A stretch of 64,000 nucleotides of DNA from Augochlora pura (lineage: Eukaryota; Arthropoda; Insecta; Hymenoptera; Halictidae): the NCBI RefSeq assembly GCF_028453695.1, contig NC_135780.1, positions 2,294,001-2,358,000 on the forward strand, read 5' to 3'. The translations under genes and the position numbers were made by a program. Positions 1 through 13,627 of the stretch are shown in pieces; position 1 is the first letter of the stretch; each line of letters opens with the position of its first letter. The notes under the pieces were generated by a model. That model ran no database searches, had not been told where the DNA came from, and saw nothing but the letters and a program-made list of their open reading frames with translations.

Positions 1-159
1 TTATACGTTAAATGAAAGCTATATCTGTATTTATTCATTCTACATTATATATGTGAATCTATGTTATAACAGGAATTTTAAAAATCAATGTACATCATTT
101 CATCGCGTTTCTCGACTTTTTGTTTTATGGAGTTAATCGATGTGTGCACTGAACGGCTC
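1..159. mobile_element. GAGCCG inverted-repeat element, copy 1 (cut by window edge)
   Basis: These bases match 27503-27661 almost base for base, which is the right part of the complete 382-bp copy at 27280. The copy ends in the same terminal inverted repeat (reads GAGCCGTTCAGTGCACACAT on the minus strand). The left part lies outside the window, so its target duplication cannot be checked; the bases after the end are AATT. It has no coding capacity and is a non-autonomous element. Confidence 0.85.
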
Positions 160-3100
160 AATTGTTGTTTCTCCTGACATTCTGAACGTGAACGTCATTT
201 CGAGCGTAATCATAAAATGCATCGATCGGCAGTGCATGATTTGATTGATAATATCAGAGAATTTTTGTTTCTCGAATCCGATCGTTGACTTTAAATTTCG
301 GTGATAAACTTTTGTTTCGATTAATAACATTCGCGTTTAGTGGATCTTGTATGAAATCTCCATGACATAATATGATTTATTATCGTTAGACTGGGGATCT
401 TTACGCAATATTACCTTCATCAATTGCTCTAAATAAGAGTTATATAAAAATGAATTTTTCCTTTCCATATTTTTAACACATTAAATATAGTACAACAAGA
501 TTTTTACATTCCTCTAATGTCTTCTCGTTTTGTATTTAATTCGCCCATTTTTGCCATAAATGCATAAAATCCGCAGTCTAGTTATCAGAGCACAAGGGAT
601 TAATCTGTTACGTAGACGTTGCTTTGGTAACTGTAATAAAGCTCTCGTGCAACAAAGCTCTCATTGGAAGCAATTAACTTGGCTTTTAGCAAGACATAAA
701 GGTAATTTTAGTTCAACGAATGATCAAACTCTGAATAAAAACGAGGTAGCAATAAATAACAATTTTCTTACTATTAAAAATGGTCTAATATTAAATGAAT
801 TCCTTATAATATTTAAAATCAAGATTAAGCTCTAATTTTTTATATCCGATCCAACCAAGACTCGACAAAAGAAATCAAATTCAAACTGAACAGGTGAAAC
901 AGCCCTTTCAGGACCCACCCTAATCTTCTTTGTGGCGAAGGAGTCGAAGCCACGGCATGGTATCGCAGTCGAAAGTGGCCGATTAGAAACCGTCCAGTTC
1001 CAAGCCACGGTGTTTCTCCGTGAGAAATGCCAGAAGCAGAACAACCCGCGTCGGACACGCTTTTAAAATCCTTTCGCGCCAGCCGCCTTAAGTCAAGTGT
1101 GGTCTGGAATGTAAAGAACCCCCGTGCACAATGGTCTAAGATTACAAGGCTCCGAGTGTAACGTTACGGCGTTTTTCGATAGGTGCGTAGACCGTCGTCG
1201 GGTGACTCAGTTGGTCGGGCCTGTTTCGTTTCCCCTTCCACGACCATGACCTCGCTTTTCCCCGGGCCCCTGTTACCGGGAAACCGCATTTTTTTCTACG
1301 CGGCACCCCGTAACACCGTCGAGTGAAACAGACCCCCGTAACACCGTCCAGAGAAACAGACCCCCCGAAATCATCTGCCGTGAACGATAACGAGCGATCA
1401 TCCCGTCGTTACGATGATACCAGTCGCATCACTCCGGGTCCCTGGCGTGGAACGCAACTTGTTAATGCCCACCGACCGCCACGTTGCCATAGACGAGGGA
1501 CCCTCTTCTTGCCACCTTGCTCTACAGGGTGTCCGACGATTCGTCGAACGACCCGAGATGCGCTTCTTCAGCCGCGGAGCAAATCGTTTGATTTTCTTCC
1601 GCTGCGTCTTCGGGAACCATTGGAATTTGCCTATCGAGGAATTTCTTCTGCTCGCAGGTGGTTCATTTCTGCAAGCGATTTGCAGGCAGGAAGCGTTCTT
1701 CTTTACGCGAACGCGGAAACGTTGCAAACCAAGATTTCTTGCATGATTTCGCGCAGATTGGGATTAATAAGAGTCCTTCGGCGGAAGGCATTGTTGAAAC
1801 GTTCAGACCCCATCTGATCGTCTTTTTTAGTGTTATTTATGTATTCTTTGGATATTAAGTTTTCTCCGTGCTGCGTGTTCTTTATATTCATGCATTCCTA
1901 TTGACGATTTCCAAAACAATGATCAAGGTGCTCGAAACAGTATATTGTTGTTCTAGATGGAGGGAGAATTTTTGGAAGATTTTTAGAAACAATCAAATGT
2001 TATATCTCGATGAGACTTTCCAGACATGTTTATATATATTTAGTCTGCCTTTATAAATTTTTATACGGTATTAGTATTAAGTCTGTTATAACTATTCATC
2101 TAGACAGCAGCTTTAACTTTTTTCTATTTTCTCAGTAACAATTCCTACAATTTCAAAGCTAAAACCGTATGGAATAAATGTGCCTTACTTCGACTGAATT
2201 TCTATTTCTTACCACCGTCTTGCAAAATGTTTATTTCGCACGAAAAATTCGCGGTCTGCTGATAATTTAAGAGAACGACTTGACCTCGAACACTAAATTA
2301 AAACGAAAAACGACACGTCGTCGAGTTACTGCTTGAAAAATTCTCAGAGCGGGTTCTCTTGGCGTTGAACAATGCTCCCGTTCGACAGCTATTAAAAATA
2401 ACGACGCCGGTCGGTGAAAATATTTGATCGGTCGCACGGAATAGCATAGTCAGCCACTCGTTGATCCCCTTTTCTGTACGAGCTTCCCCAGACCGTGGAT
2501 TCAAGTGCAGAGAGCTCTGATTCCGTCGCCGGGGCGATTCCCAGCCGTAGTCGCAGGAAATCCATCGAATCGGTATGAGGTGACGCTCGGCGAAGCCTTA
2601 CCCCGGCTGCAGCGAGAGTGACCGCGGGGCTTCGTCCAAGTATTTCTGCCCGGCCGTGTTACATAAATCGGCCGGGCGGCGCGTTCTCGCGCGAGCATTT
2701 TTCCGGGGCCTTTATCGGCCGGTGGGCGTCGATCGCGAATCGGTGGTTCGGCCGTGGCGCGATATCGCGCCGATTCCCGGTTGAATTTATTGCCGCAGAT
2801 AGAACGGATCGATTCAATTTTCGCGGGGCTCGCAATCCGCTTCGCCCCGATCCGGCGAGCGTCGCCGATCGGCGAGTTTGCTTGCTTGATGTTAGATAGA
2901 GCGCATCTCACGCTCCGCCATAGATGTTCGCCGTCGCACAGTGCGTCGTGTATAAGAGTAAAAATCATAAGCTAAACGATTTTTGGTCGAAGTGCCTTAA
3001 TAACTTGCCGAAGGAAATGCAAAGATACAACAATTTATATGAGAGATTGTATAATTTCGTAGCGTATTCGTAGCGATCGTTTCGCACGTGTGGGTTCGAG

Positions 3101-4775
3101 ATCGGTTATGGCTACATATTTTGTTAAATGATATAATATTCCCTGGCAATTGTTTTCTATAACGATCGCTTCGTAAAGAGACTCATCGTTCATATAATAA
3201 TTTGCAAACAAGCTGCTTCGCGAACCAACTGCCTAATATTCCCTCGAAGAGGTAGCTTGAAATTAATCCATGGCTCAATTTTTGATCATTCAGACATTTT
3301 AACACGTCGTGCACATAATTTTGAATACCCACGACGCGGCGACTAGTTTTTAATTTTGTCCAACGACGGTCGCACTGTGCGCCGCCCCCATTCGCCGTTC
3401 ACGCCCTTACGGTTCTGTCTCGTCGTTGTTGCCGGTGTCTGTACTGCCTTGTTCTGCCTTGTTCTGCCTGTTTCGCCGAGCGTGCCGGCCACAAGATGCG
3501 TGGGAAACGAGGTAGGTAAACGCGAGGTCCAAGGACGCGATCGGTGCAACGCTCGTTTCTCATGCTATTGCCAGCTACATGTGCCCTACGGCGAGCATAA
3601 TGCCCAATTGTGTGTCGGCCAGGTCGTGACCAGTTCGATACGTCGGTCGATTCGCCTCCGAACCCGCCAGGTTCGGAAACCCGGAAATCTAGGAAGAAAC
3701 CTTGGAATTCGTCGAGTCACTCGCCCGAAACGTAATCCGCTTTCTTCTTCGACAATAGACTTCGGGGGATGGATGTTACCCTCCGGTGAAGTTGCAGAAT
3801 TTTTATCGGGAAGGCGCATTTCGGTTATTCGTACTTCCTTCGCTCCTAGTTTAATATTTTGTAGAACGGGCCTTTTTTTTTAATATTTTAATACGGGCCT
3901 TTTGCAAATCTTCTTTCACCCGCTTTTTAACCCTCGTAGTATGGTGGTTGACCATTCACGCAAAATCCCATAATTAGGCTCAAACGGGACCGTGATCTTG
4001 TATATAGAAATATTCTGAACGAAAATGTTGCTGTCAGCATCATCATTATTATAATTTTTATTATTATTACCGTTATCTTATCGTACTTTCTTTTTGAATT
4101 TCTGAAAGGAGTTATTATTATCATCATTATTATTATTATTATTATTACTATTATCTTATTATTAGTTTTCCTAATTAGTTTACCTACTTTTTTTAGATTC
4201 CTAAGGAGAGCTGTACTAATTATTAAAAAATACAGGAGTATAAAAAATTCGCTCTAACAGACGAGGGTTAAAGACGCTCGCGAGAAAATTCTGCGGCTTT
4301 GCCAAGGGACGATTCACCCCCCTGATACAGTTGCATAAAAGCGAACTAAAAATAGGATCGTGTTACCAACAATTTATCGGAAAGTTTTCTAATATTCCGG
4401 GTTCGCCAACCTGATTCCCGAAATAAACTTGTTCTCAGTTTCCGCGTGAACATGTTCCAATATATCCAATCGATGTTCGTGGCCCGATTATCTCGGCGAA
4501 ATTACATAAATCGTTTGGCTACGAGGTAAGCTAATTAAATGTTCCCCATCGGTGTCTCTGTCCCCCCTATATTTCTCTATGAATGTCTATCTCTCTCTCT
4601 CTCTCACTCTCTATCTCTGTTTCTCCCTTTCTCTTCCTTGAGCACCGATGAGATGTTCCGCATCGCAGCCCGATGGAAGATCAAATTAAGAAGTCCGCAG
4701 TCCCAGGAAATTGTCGGATCTGGCCCCCGCCCGCGATGTCGCCAGAAAGACCGTAAATCAATGATCTGATTATAG
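160..4775. other. Gene-poor stretch upstream of stardust exons
   Basis: I see no convincing exon here. GC-rich patches at about 900-1800, 2500-2960 and 3360-3780 have overlapping open frames on both strands, typical of CpG-rich noncoding DNA. ATT-rich simple repeat lies at about 4040-4150 and a CT run at 4588-4640. The missing 5' exons of stardust may lie here or beyond the left edge; no ATG-containing exon ending in a donor in the right phase could be identified. Confidence 0.4.
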
Positions 4776-7700
4776 GAGCAGCTACGGAAACGGAAGGATG
4801 AGGAAGAGAGGCAGGAGACCCTCAATCGATCTTTACGAGAATCGACGAAGCTCCAGGCGTTGGAGAGCCACGCGACAAGTCTCGCGGGCCAGGAGAATCC
4901 TGCTTACTCGCAGGACGAGGTGACCACCGTCGCCAGACCCAGCCATGTCTTCGCGAAAACGGTGCAGGACGTTGAGGAACCTCCCAGACCCCTCAGTAAG
5001 TCCCATCGCTCGCGTCAAATTTATCAAAAATCTGCCAAAACTCGGCTCCAGCTAACTAGCTGAACAGATTTAAAAACTTAAAGTTCGACTCTGACGTTGC
5101 TTGGTTAAATATTACAAACATAATCTATAATAATTTAGTAAAATTCGATTTGAATTTTTTAGTGAAAAATTAATTTAGTTTTTAAGGAAACTCGCGCACA
5201 AGGATACTGTCTCGTACAGATTAGGATACATAAAAATCGTGTCCGGCTTTTAGATAATTGTAGGCGCCATCGGATACGCCAGGCGCCAGAGCTCTCAAGA
5301 TGGCGGCCATCGTTGCAGCCCTCGTAGCTAGAGATCGTTCCTCCGCTCTTCGAAGATAGAGAGTCGGATTCGGTTGGAATATAGACGACGAAATGCATGT
5401 TTATCTGGCTGCGGAGCCTAGTCGGGACATTTTTCACCGAATTTTATCTGGCCCGCCTCTTAAGGAGATCATCTTTTCTTGAGACGGTGTATTATACACC
5501 GCCCTCGTCGTCGGTGCCTCTTGACTCGATGGCGGGCTAACGACACTCGTTGCCCTATTAGGGCAACTATAAGACCCTTCTTGCATCTACATAACTCGAT
5601 TGTCGGCCCTTTTTCACGTTTCGCTCTCGAGATTCATGGGATCGTTGCGCTGAGGGTTTCCAAGGGTGCCGCCATCTTGCACTGGAACCGAAATCTTGTC
5701 GAATCTCGTAGCTCTTCCGAGTAATTGCTTTCCCAGGCACGATCCACTCGAGCAGAGGATCCAAAATCGTGTCAGCCTAGATCGGTGTTCTAATTATTAC
5801 AATGACGTCGGCGAAAACACTTCGAAGTGGAGGGTTTCCGGCAGTTGCGAAGCTAATTAATGAAAATTACAAGTAAAATAGAACGTCGCATAGGGACGTT
5901 GAATTAAGGGTTCTGGTTAGACTCCTGTTGGGAATGTCCGAATAATTTGTGTGACCACGTTTCAGCGTACGGAGAGGTGGTGGCGACCCTGGAGAGGTTA
6001 CAGCTCCAGCTGCGCAGCATTTCCGGTGCTCTGGGGATCTCGGGGCCCGGCGTGGAAGCGGAACTCGAAGCTGTCCGAACCCTACTGGTCCAGAACCGAT
6101 TCGCTTCCGCTCTGGCCACCCATCACGCCTTGAAGAGCAAGCTGCGATCCAACAAAGTTTTGAAGCATCACACGGAGGACGCGTCCACATTAGCCCGGGA
6201 TGTGCGTAAATTAAATGGTCGAAAAAGAAAGACAAATGGTCGACGGGCTATTTTCCACTGTTCCCATAACACTTTAAGAACCTGTAGCGATTGAACGTCG
6301 TTATATATGCACTTTTCTATGTTTATTAAATCTAAATTTCATGCGTAATTAAATCTAATAACATTTCGCCATTTTCATAAGATTAGTATTCAACAATATT
6401 TGCTTTATCCGTTCTATTTATTTGATTCTTACATTATTTATTTTATTCGTCTCGAGATATATCTAATATTTAAAAAATTGTATAATAATATGACTGGTTA
6501 ATGGTTAATTGACTCATGGTAGTTCAGTTTAACTCTTCTACCTCAATAATAGATAACAAATTATTGGTTGCCGCGACAACCTATTTACAGGCCACTATTA
6601 ACGAGCTACTGGTTGGTAAAGTGCAAGCAGCCACGCACCGATTGTCTCGACGGTTGACGAGGCAGCCGTGTTCCTCGCGTGTCCCTCACGGCCATTTGTC
6701 CCTCGTCTAGTCAAACCGCGGCCTCTGAAGTAACGAGCTCGTTACGGCGAATTGTTGTTTTAGTGCGTGGAGATTCTGGAGAAGTGGCAGTCGTCGTCGA
6801 CAGCAACAGGTGTCGGCGGAGCGGAAACGATAACGGCCGTCGAGGAGCTGAACGGAATCCTGACCAGCTACGACATGGAGGCGCTTCTTCTCGCGCACGA
6901 CTCGATCGTCTCCTACGTCGACGGCCAGCAGAGGAAGCAGAGCCCGTCGTCCTCGTCGCCCAGCGGACCTCCCAGCCCTACGTCCAGCTGGAGAGGTGGA
7001 TCCAGGGCGGTGGATAATATTAAAGTCATCCGGATCGAGAAGACGAACGAACCCTTGGGTGCTACCGTTAGAAACGAGGGCGATGCTGTCATTATAGGTA
7101 ACTTCTGTTAAATTAAAACATTCGACAACTCGAATTGGCAGCGGTTTCTAATCGAACGATGATCGTAGGTCGCGTGGTACGAGGTGGAGCTGCGGACAAG
7201 TCCGGTCTTCTTCACGAAGGCGACGAGGTTCTTGAGGTGAACGGCGTCGAGATGCGCGGGAAAAGCGTGAACGAGGTTTGCGATATCCTAGCGGGGATGC
7301 AGGGCAGTCTGACTTTCTTAGTGTTGCCAGCACCCTCGAGTCACTGGAACAACCTGTCGAGTCGAAGAGACGACAACAGCCAGGTAGCTAAACGTTCTCT
7401 TGCTAGAGAGACGTATTAAATAAATCTTTATTCAGTAATTTAGGAGATATACTACCTTAATCTTAACCCTAATCTAAATATCTAGTCGTCCTTAAGCTAA
7501 CCAAGGTTGCGTTAATTGCAGGTACAGCACATACGAGCGCACTTCGATTACGATCCCGAAGAGGACCCTTACATACCCTGTCGAGAATTGGGCGTCAGCT
7601 TCCAGAAGGGCGACGTGCTGCACGTGATCTCTCAGGAGGATCCAAACTGGTGGCAGGCGTACAGGGAAGGCGAGGAGGATCAAACCCTGGCTGGTCTCAT

Positions 7701-9354
7701 CCCCAGCAAAGCCTTCCAGAACCAGTAAGCCGATCGATCGTACGGCGCCAGCCTGAATTAACTGTCCTTGACATTTTGCTTGACCTTTGCCTGGTTTGCT
7801 TAGACGAGAGTCGATGAAGCAGACGATCGCCGGCGACAAGTCGACCGTGCGCAGCTCGAAGAAGTCCAGCACGCTGCTCTGCGCTCGGAAGAACCCGAAG
7901 AAGAAGAAGCGAAATAAATTCGGAGCGAATTACAACGACGACGGTTATCCCCATTACGCAACGACTGCCATCGACGGTAGATATCGGGGAGCGATAACGA
8001 GCTGGTAACGGTAGCTAATGTCTGCGGTCTACTAATGTCTCTCGTTTACGCGTTCCGTTTAGATTACGACAGCGAGGAGGTGTTAACGTACGAGGAAGTC
8101 GCGTTGTACTACCCCAGGGCGAACCACAAGAGACCTATCGTCCTAATCGGGCCACCGAACATTGGCAGACACGAGCTGAGACAGAGACTGATGCAGGACA
8201 GTGAGCGTTTTGCAGCGGCAATTCCTCGTAAGCCGTTCAAACCCATACAAATCACCCTAGAGACGCGTTCCTCGAGACTTTGCAAGGGATGCACGCGATT
8301 TCGTTGATCGATATTGCTGAACAAGCCGAGACCGTGGTAAACACGCTAACGAGGGATTAGGTTGAGCGTATTTAGGTATTTGTCGCGCTATTTTCTCATG
8401 AAGAGTTAAAATTACTACCTCGGGACCGCGTTGTTTATACTGAACCACAATGCCAACGTTCAACCCCTCAGTTTCTGTACGTTACACCCTTTGCGCTACA
8501 ATCTATTTCACAACTGCGCCGGTCGACACTTTCTCGTCCATCATAATTTCCCTGATAGAATCAGACAACTTTTGTTTCTTGTATGGCTTCATTGATTTTC
8601 ACCTTCGAGCATTGATAAGAAAAGATTCAAAGTCTGATATGGATTAACAATTATATTCAGCATAAGCATAGGTTAAGTATAACGTTGCAGTGCAAGAGCT
8701 TAACACAGCTATCTGCAGGTTCGGTTTACTAAATTTTCGTCCGGAACCTCGGTATTTAATAATGTTCAATATCAGCAAGTACTATGTGCGGTTTTCTTGA
8801 TAAATAATTTACCAGTTTGCGGTATCCTCGCTACGCCACGTTACCAAGTGTCGTTTATTTCAGACACGAGTCGTCCCCGGAAGGACTCGGAAGTAGACGG
8901 ACAGGACTACCACTTCATCTCGCGGTCTCAGTTCGAGTCGGACATCCTCGGACGGAAGTTCGTCGAGCACGGTGAATACGAGAAGGCGTACTACGGCACG
9001 TCAGTGGAGGCGATACGGACCGTGGTGAACTCTGGGAAAATCTGTGTTCTAAACCTGCACCCGCAGAGCCTGAAGATCCTCCGTAACTCGGATCTGAAGC
9101 CCTACGTGGTGTTCGTCGCGCCGCCGAGCCTGGAGAAGCTCCGGCAGAAAAGGATCAAGAATAACGAGAGCTTCAAGGAGGAGGAGCTGAAGGACATCAT
9201 CGAGAAGGCGCGGGAGATGGAGGACAAGTACGGCCACCTGTTCGACATGATCATCATAAACACCGACACGGATCGAGCGTACAACGATCTGCTGACGGAG
9301 ATCAACTCCTTGGAGAGGGAGCCGCAATGGGTCCCCGCGTCCTGGATAGATTAA
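4776..9354 (+). CDS. sdt: Stardust / PALS1 (MPP5) MAGUK polarity scaffold, 5'-incomplete
   Basis: Apical polarity scaffold of the Crumbs complex. Exons: 4776-4995, 5966-6201, 6764-7097, 7169-7383, 7522-7724, 7804-7976, 8063-8227, 8864-9354. Phases agree at every junction and total 2037 nt, 678 residues plus TAA. Order in the visible protein: Par6-binding basic/acidic region with NRSLRESTKLQALE (about 18-31), L27N (about 75-152), L27C with ALLLAHD (about 175-205), PDZ from IKVIRIEK (about 238-318) with PLGATVRNEGDAVIIG, SH3 with AHFDYDPEEDPYIPC and DPNWWQAYREG (about 338-402), a polybasic hook (KNPKKKKRNK), and guanylate-kinase-like domain (about 484-678) ending EPQWVPASWID. In the kinase-like domain the P-loop reads GPPNIGRHELRQRL without the ATP-binding Lys, so it is a protein-binding pseudo-enzyme, as known for this family. 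By family, PDZ-SH3-GUK grips the Crumbs tail and L27N binds Patj. The first visible exon starts in phase 0, so the true start codon is upstream and unresolved. The donor after 6201 (GTGCGT) was chosen over one four bases later because only it keeps frame. Confidence 0.95.
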
Positions 9355-12300
9355 CGAGAGAAGCCAGCTTCCGAGCGCGAGCCATCCTTTGAAACCAGGT
9401 CCAGCTGCCCCGCGGACCGGGTCTAGCAACCTCGTGGATATTGCCGCGAGGCGTGGAGAGGGCCAGTAGCACAGCGGAAATGAAAGGAGCAAGCTCCAAA
9501 GGCTAACCCGAGGCTCCTCAAAGGACTCGTTCTTCTATCTGGTGCCTGTTATACAATATTACGTTTCGTACACGCGCGCGTACCAAAACACTCGTTGCCA
9601 GACTATCGTACTCCAAGTACCGCTGGTTTCGGCGTAGTCTTCCGTGTTGCATTCGTCGTTGCCATCAGATGTTCTTCGAGGATCGTCGCCGACGTCTCAG
9701 CGTCCACGAGCACCAGCTCCCGTCGCGTCGCGACACTTCGTTCCTCGACCGGGCCTCGGAAAACACGAGCGCCCCACAACCTTGGAGTCGAATCCTGTAG
9801 ACGGTCACGATCGCGCTCTACACGACCCACAGGATCTCGCTCCGCGAGTCCACCTCGAGCCTCGGCACCTCCGTCGCCGAGTTCTCTGGCTCAAGGCTGG
9901 CTCGGGACATTAGTTTTAACTCGCGAACGATATCCGATCCCAAGGGAAAACCGCCGCAGCTCCGCGTAAGATACACAAACGTTTCCCAAAGATGAATCCT
10001 GAAAGAGATCGGCCTTCTTTCAGCAACTCACCGACTTCCTGCCGGACAACACGGCCGCGAGCGAATACCGAACCACCCAGCCACCTAGGGCGATCAGGAG
10101 CGTTCTCGAAACGTCTAGGAACTTGAGGACCCGGCACGAGCTCCTGTTCGCCGCGTTCCAAACCGGAAAGGAATTCGACGTGACCGCGTTCCTCGTGATC
10201 ACGGAATTCCCATGAAACCATCCTCTTCATCGTTCGTCGTAGACACCCCCGCTGTCTCTTTCTATCCTTCGTCTCTCCCCACACCCCCCCCCTCCCCCGT
10301 CCCTCCCCTCTGTCTCTCTCTATCTATTTCTCTATCTCGTGTTTGTTTAGTCAAGTGTGTCGTACACCCTCTAACGCCTCTCCCCCCCTTTCAGCCCGTA
10401 GACCTCGTTAAATACGATAGACTTTAGGCTCGTGTGGTGCGAATCCGCGAATCCACAGACTTCTCGAGAGAACGGTGACGGAACCGGCCGATCCGGTGTA
10501 TCTTCCTCGGCCAAACGAACGGACGATCGTTTCCGCTCATTTTCCACTTGTTTACGACTAGCAATAATCAACGGTGTTTAGCGGGTCGAACCCGCCGAGA
10601 TACAGGTCTCGTGGCTCCAGGATTTTCTGACCTATCCCCTCCGGAGGCTACTACGAACTTCTTCCGGTCCGTCTGGGTCGCCGTTGGTCGTCAGAGTGCC
10701 CGCCATCTTGATATTCGTTTGAAATTGTTCGTCGCGCTTGCCATTTGCCATTTATTCGCTGTTAGAATGCAGAAGTTACTCGTTTATGGCGTTCGAAAAG
10801 CTACTTTCGGATAAAAGTGTAACTTTCTTGAGATTACTATTACTTCTCCACGAAGTTTTGAACCATTGTCCTGGCGATCGGAAGTCTCCGTTATGTAGGT
10901 AGGGCACCGCGATCAACGGCGAAGCAGGAGGACCGTTCCTCTCCTAGCTTACTCGAAAATTCTCGGTCTGGATCTTGACGTCTGTGTCAGTATTTGTTCC
11001 CGGCGCGGAAAAGACGGTGCGCGCGGTTGGAGAAGAATAGTGTGTCTCGCGAAATGTACTCGGTGTCGCTTACAGTCCAACCGAACGATAAAGAGAGGAA
11101 GGCTCGGCCGCGATCGAATTAGCGAAATCGTCGACTCCGTCTCGGGACGTTGTGCCAATTTGAATGGTAACCGATGTGCCAAAATGGCGTCCCGAGGCCG
11201 TTGTCCTGTCCAGGTGAGACCGGTCGGGCTCGTGCTAATTGGGATTGGGAGACGCGTGAAACGAGGAAGGGGTTAACTAAAAAAAAAAAAAACGCGGCGG
11301 GAAGTCTACGGAACACGCTCAACGACACCCAAACCCGTGTGTCCGCCGTTACATTGTTTCTGTAAATATTTGTGCACTTGTATAGAAACAGAGATCACGA
11401 ATAAGAGGTTTATCGTTATTATTGTCCTTAGTATTATTATTGTCATTATTCTAATTAATTATTATTCTTATTCTTATTATTCTAATTATTATTATTCTAA
11501 TTCTAATTATTATTATTATTATTCTGGTTATTCTGATTATTCGATTCGCTACTGCGACACGTACTCTTTTTCTCGAGCGCGGCCGACGGGCACCGGCGAC
11601 GTTCGGTTTTCAGAGTCCTCCGAGGACCATGTTTCTCTTTATGCTTAGACTGCGGAACTTTGTACAGTCAGGGGATCTTTTTGGAAAATTTTCGTTTCTC
11701 GCGTTTAGTCAGTCTTCGTAAAATCTTATTTCGATTCTCTTCCTATGCGTATTTTTCGCAGCTCGCCAAATGTATCCGTGCTCTTCGAAGTTATTTCGCG
11801 GACGTATTGTAATTAAATAGGAGAATCCTTCGCACTTTTAAGATACAATCGAACGCGTTCAAAGACAAGAATTTACTGCCAATGGATTATGTGCTTCCCT
11901 TATTCTGATTTTCACAGTTGCCGCGGTTAAATTCGCGCAAGGATCCGCAGTCTAGCGATCGCGAGGAGATCCTAAACGTGCGTGACGCGACGTCCGGTGC
12001 CCGTCGGCATTCTCTGTACATTGAACGAATAGTAGCATGATTCCGTTTATCCGACGAACAGCCGACTTTATGTGTAAAATAAACGTACAACTTGGAAAGA
12101 GATACGTTATCTATGTATAGGTGCATATACGTTTTTGTATATACGTACGGTATATACGCACACGTACACACACGCAAACACACGAGACACGTATACAAGC
12201 GCACACACGTGCACACAGGAACAGACCTACATACTAAACATACACACACACGCGGAGGACAGATACAGGAACACAGAAGTGTGTACTGCGAGAGCGAGAA

Positions 12301-13440
12301 AGATACGATACAGGAATATCAAAATTCAGCGAGTATTTTGTTAAGATCGACTCTCGTTGTTGACTCCTCCCCCGAGAACCCCCTCGACAGCCAATCCCCA
12401 CGTCCAGGGGAGGCCAGGATGATTTCGCGGTGCTTGTTACCTCCAGCTCTCCTTCTTCCGTGTTCGTTCATCGATGTCATTATTTTACCCCCATGCATCT
12501 GCATTTGTACTTCACCCCTTGCCCTGTGATTTCTTTCGCAGTTGCATCAATCTCGAAGTATTAAGGGAAGTTCTTCCTATACTGCAATGTATAATTCGAG
12601 AGACGCGTTCTTTCGCTATAGGATGAGTCGTCCTAAAAAGGCATGCTCTCTTTAGCCATGAATTTCACTTGTTTCTGTTTCAAGGAATTTAAACATTACG
12701 ATTTTGTAAATAATTGTTTCAACTGGCTACAGTTTATTAAATTGACAATAGCCGAATGGCTGTAACGAGAAAATAGAATTTTAATATGTAAACGTTTGAT
12801 GGCGGTTCGAAGACTGTTGCGATATCACAGTGGAAGGGGTAAACCATCCTCAGAGAGCCAAAACTCTCCTCCTACCCCTTAAAAGAAACCGCGGAAGCCA
12901 CGGATTTCCTCGTTCGACTGTATTCAATAAGATGCGGTAGAGAGTCGTGTAAGGTCGTCTTAGAAAATCGGTGGTGTGTTAGTGTTTAAAACAAGAAAAT
13001 AAAACCAGTCGTGACTCGTCGCCGTCGCGTTAGATCCGTCTGCCCCCCGAGCCAACGTTGGCGACGGGGGCCGTCGTAACGTATCGTTTCCGCTTCCTAT
13101 TTTAACCTTTCAACCGGGAACGACGAGTCATCTCGTCGTTCGTAGCTGCCGCCACCTTTCGATAACTATTCATTTTCTACTTGATCCAGCAAACAATAAT
13201 TCTTCCACTTTGTTGTCGTTCATATCGATACGCTATCCCTGGCAGAATAATATATATATAATATTTTAAACGTGCTTGTCGACTGAATTACTTCAGCATT
13301 TATTAAACGTAAAAATATTATGTCGGAGAAGATATAGTATTTCCTTGATATTTAATCTTTCCATTGCTGCAGATGTTTATTAGGGATATGTCTATTATTT
13401 CTGTTGGATAGTGGAGGAAATGCAACACCATGTGCTTCTA
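9355..13440 (+). other. Probable stardust 3' UTR, then intergenic DNA
   Basis: No exon is recognisable. The sequence directly after the stardust stop is GC-rich, becoming AT-rich after about 11.3 kb. It includes a C-rich/CT stretch (10270-10340), ATT-rich simple repeat (about 11400-11530) and a CA-rich run (12140-12260). The first canonical AATAAA I find downstream of the stop is at 12078-12083, so a long 3' UTR is possible, but where the mRNA ends cannot be decided from sequence. Confidence 0.35.
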
Positions 13441-13627
13441 AAGCATGGGATATAGTTGCATTATAATACAAGCCACGTGCCAAACAAAGTTGCTGTTATT
13501 TGGAAATTTCCACCGAGCACATCGTTCTCTTTGCCATTATTACAAACGTAGGCAGTGCATAAAGTAGGATTGTCACTGTGTCGAAACCAGTCTCTAGCTG
13601 AAGGTTCTGTAGGACGTCATCTTTGCG

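Noticed and set aside
1105..1118. TGGAATGTAAAGAA, identical to the first 14 bases of miR-1
   Set aside because: The match stops there and no complementary arm lies within about 80 bases on either side, so no precursor hairpin can form.
1323..1858. Several overlapping open frames on both strands in GC-rich DNA
   Set aside because: Low stop density follows from CpG-rich composition. No frame shows domains, splice sites in phase, or a preferred strand.
6591..6615. Short possible stardust exon after CTATTTACAG
   Set aside because: Neither phase is compatible with the neighbouring exons at 6201 and 6764, which join directly in frame.
7097..7111. Read-through of the PDZ frame past 7097
   Set aside because: The frame hits a stop within a few codons, while G|GTAACT and the acceptor at 7168 restore an uninterrupted PDZ domain.
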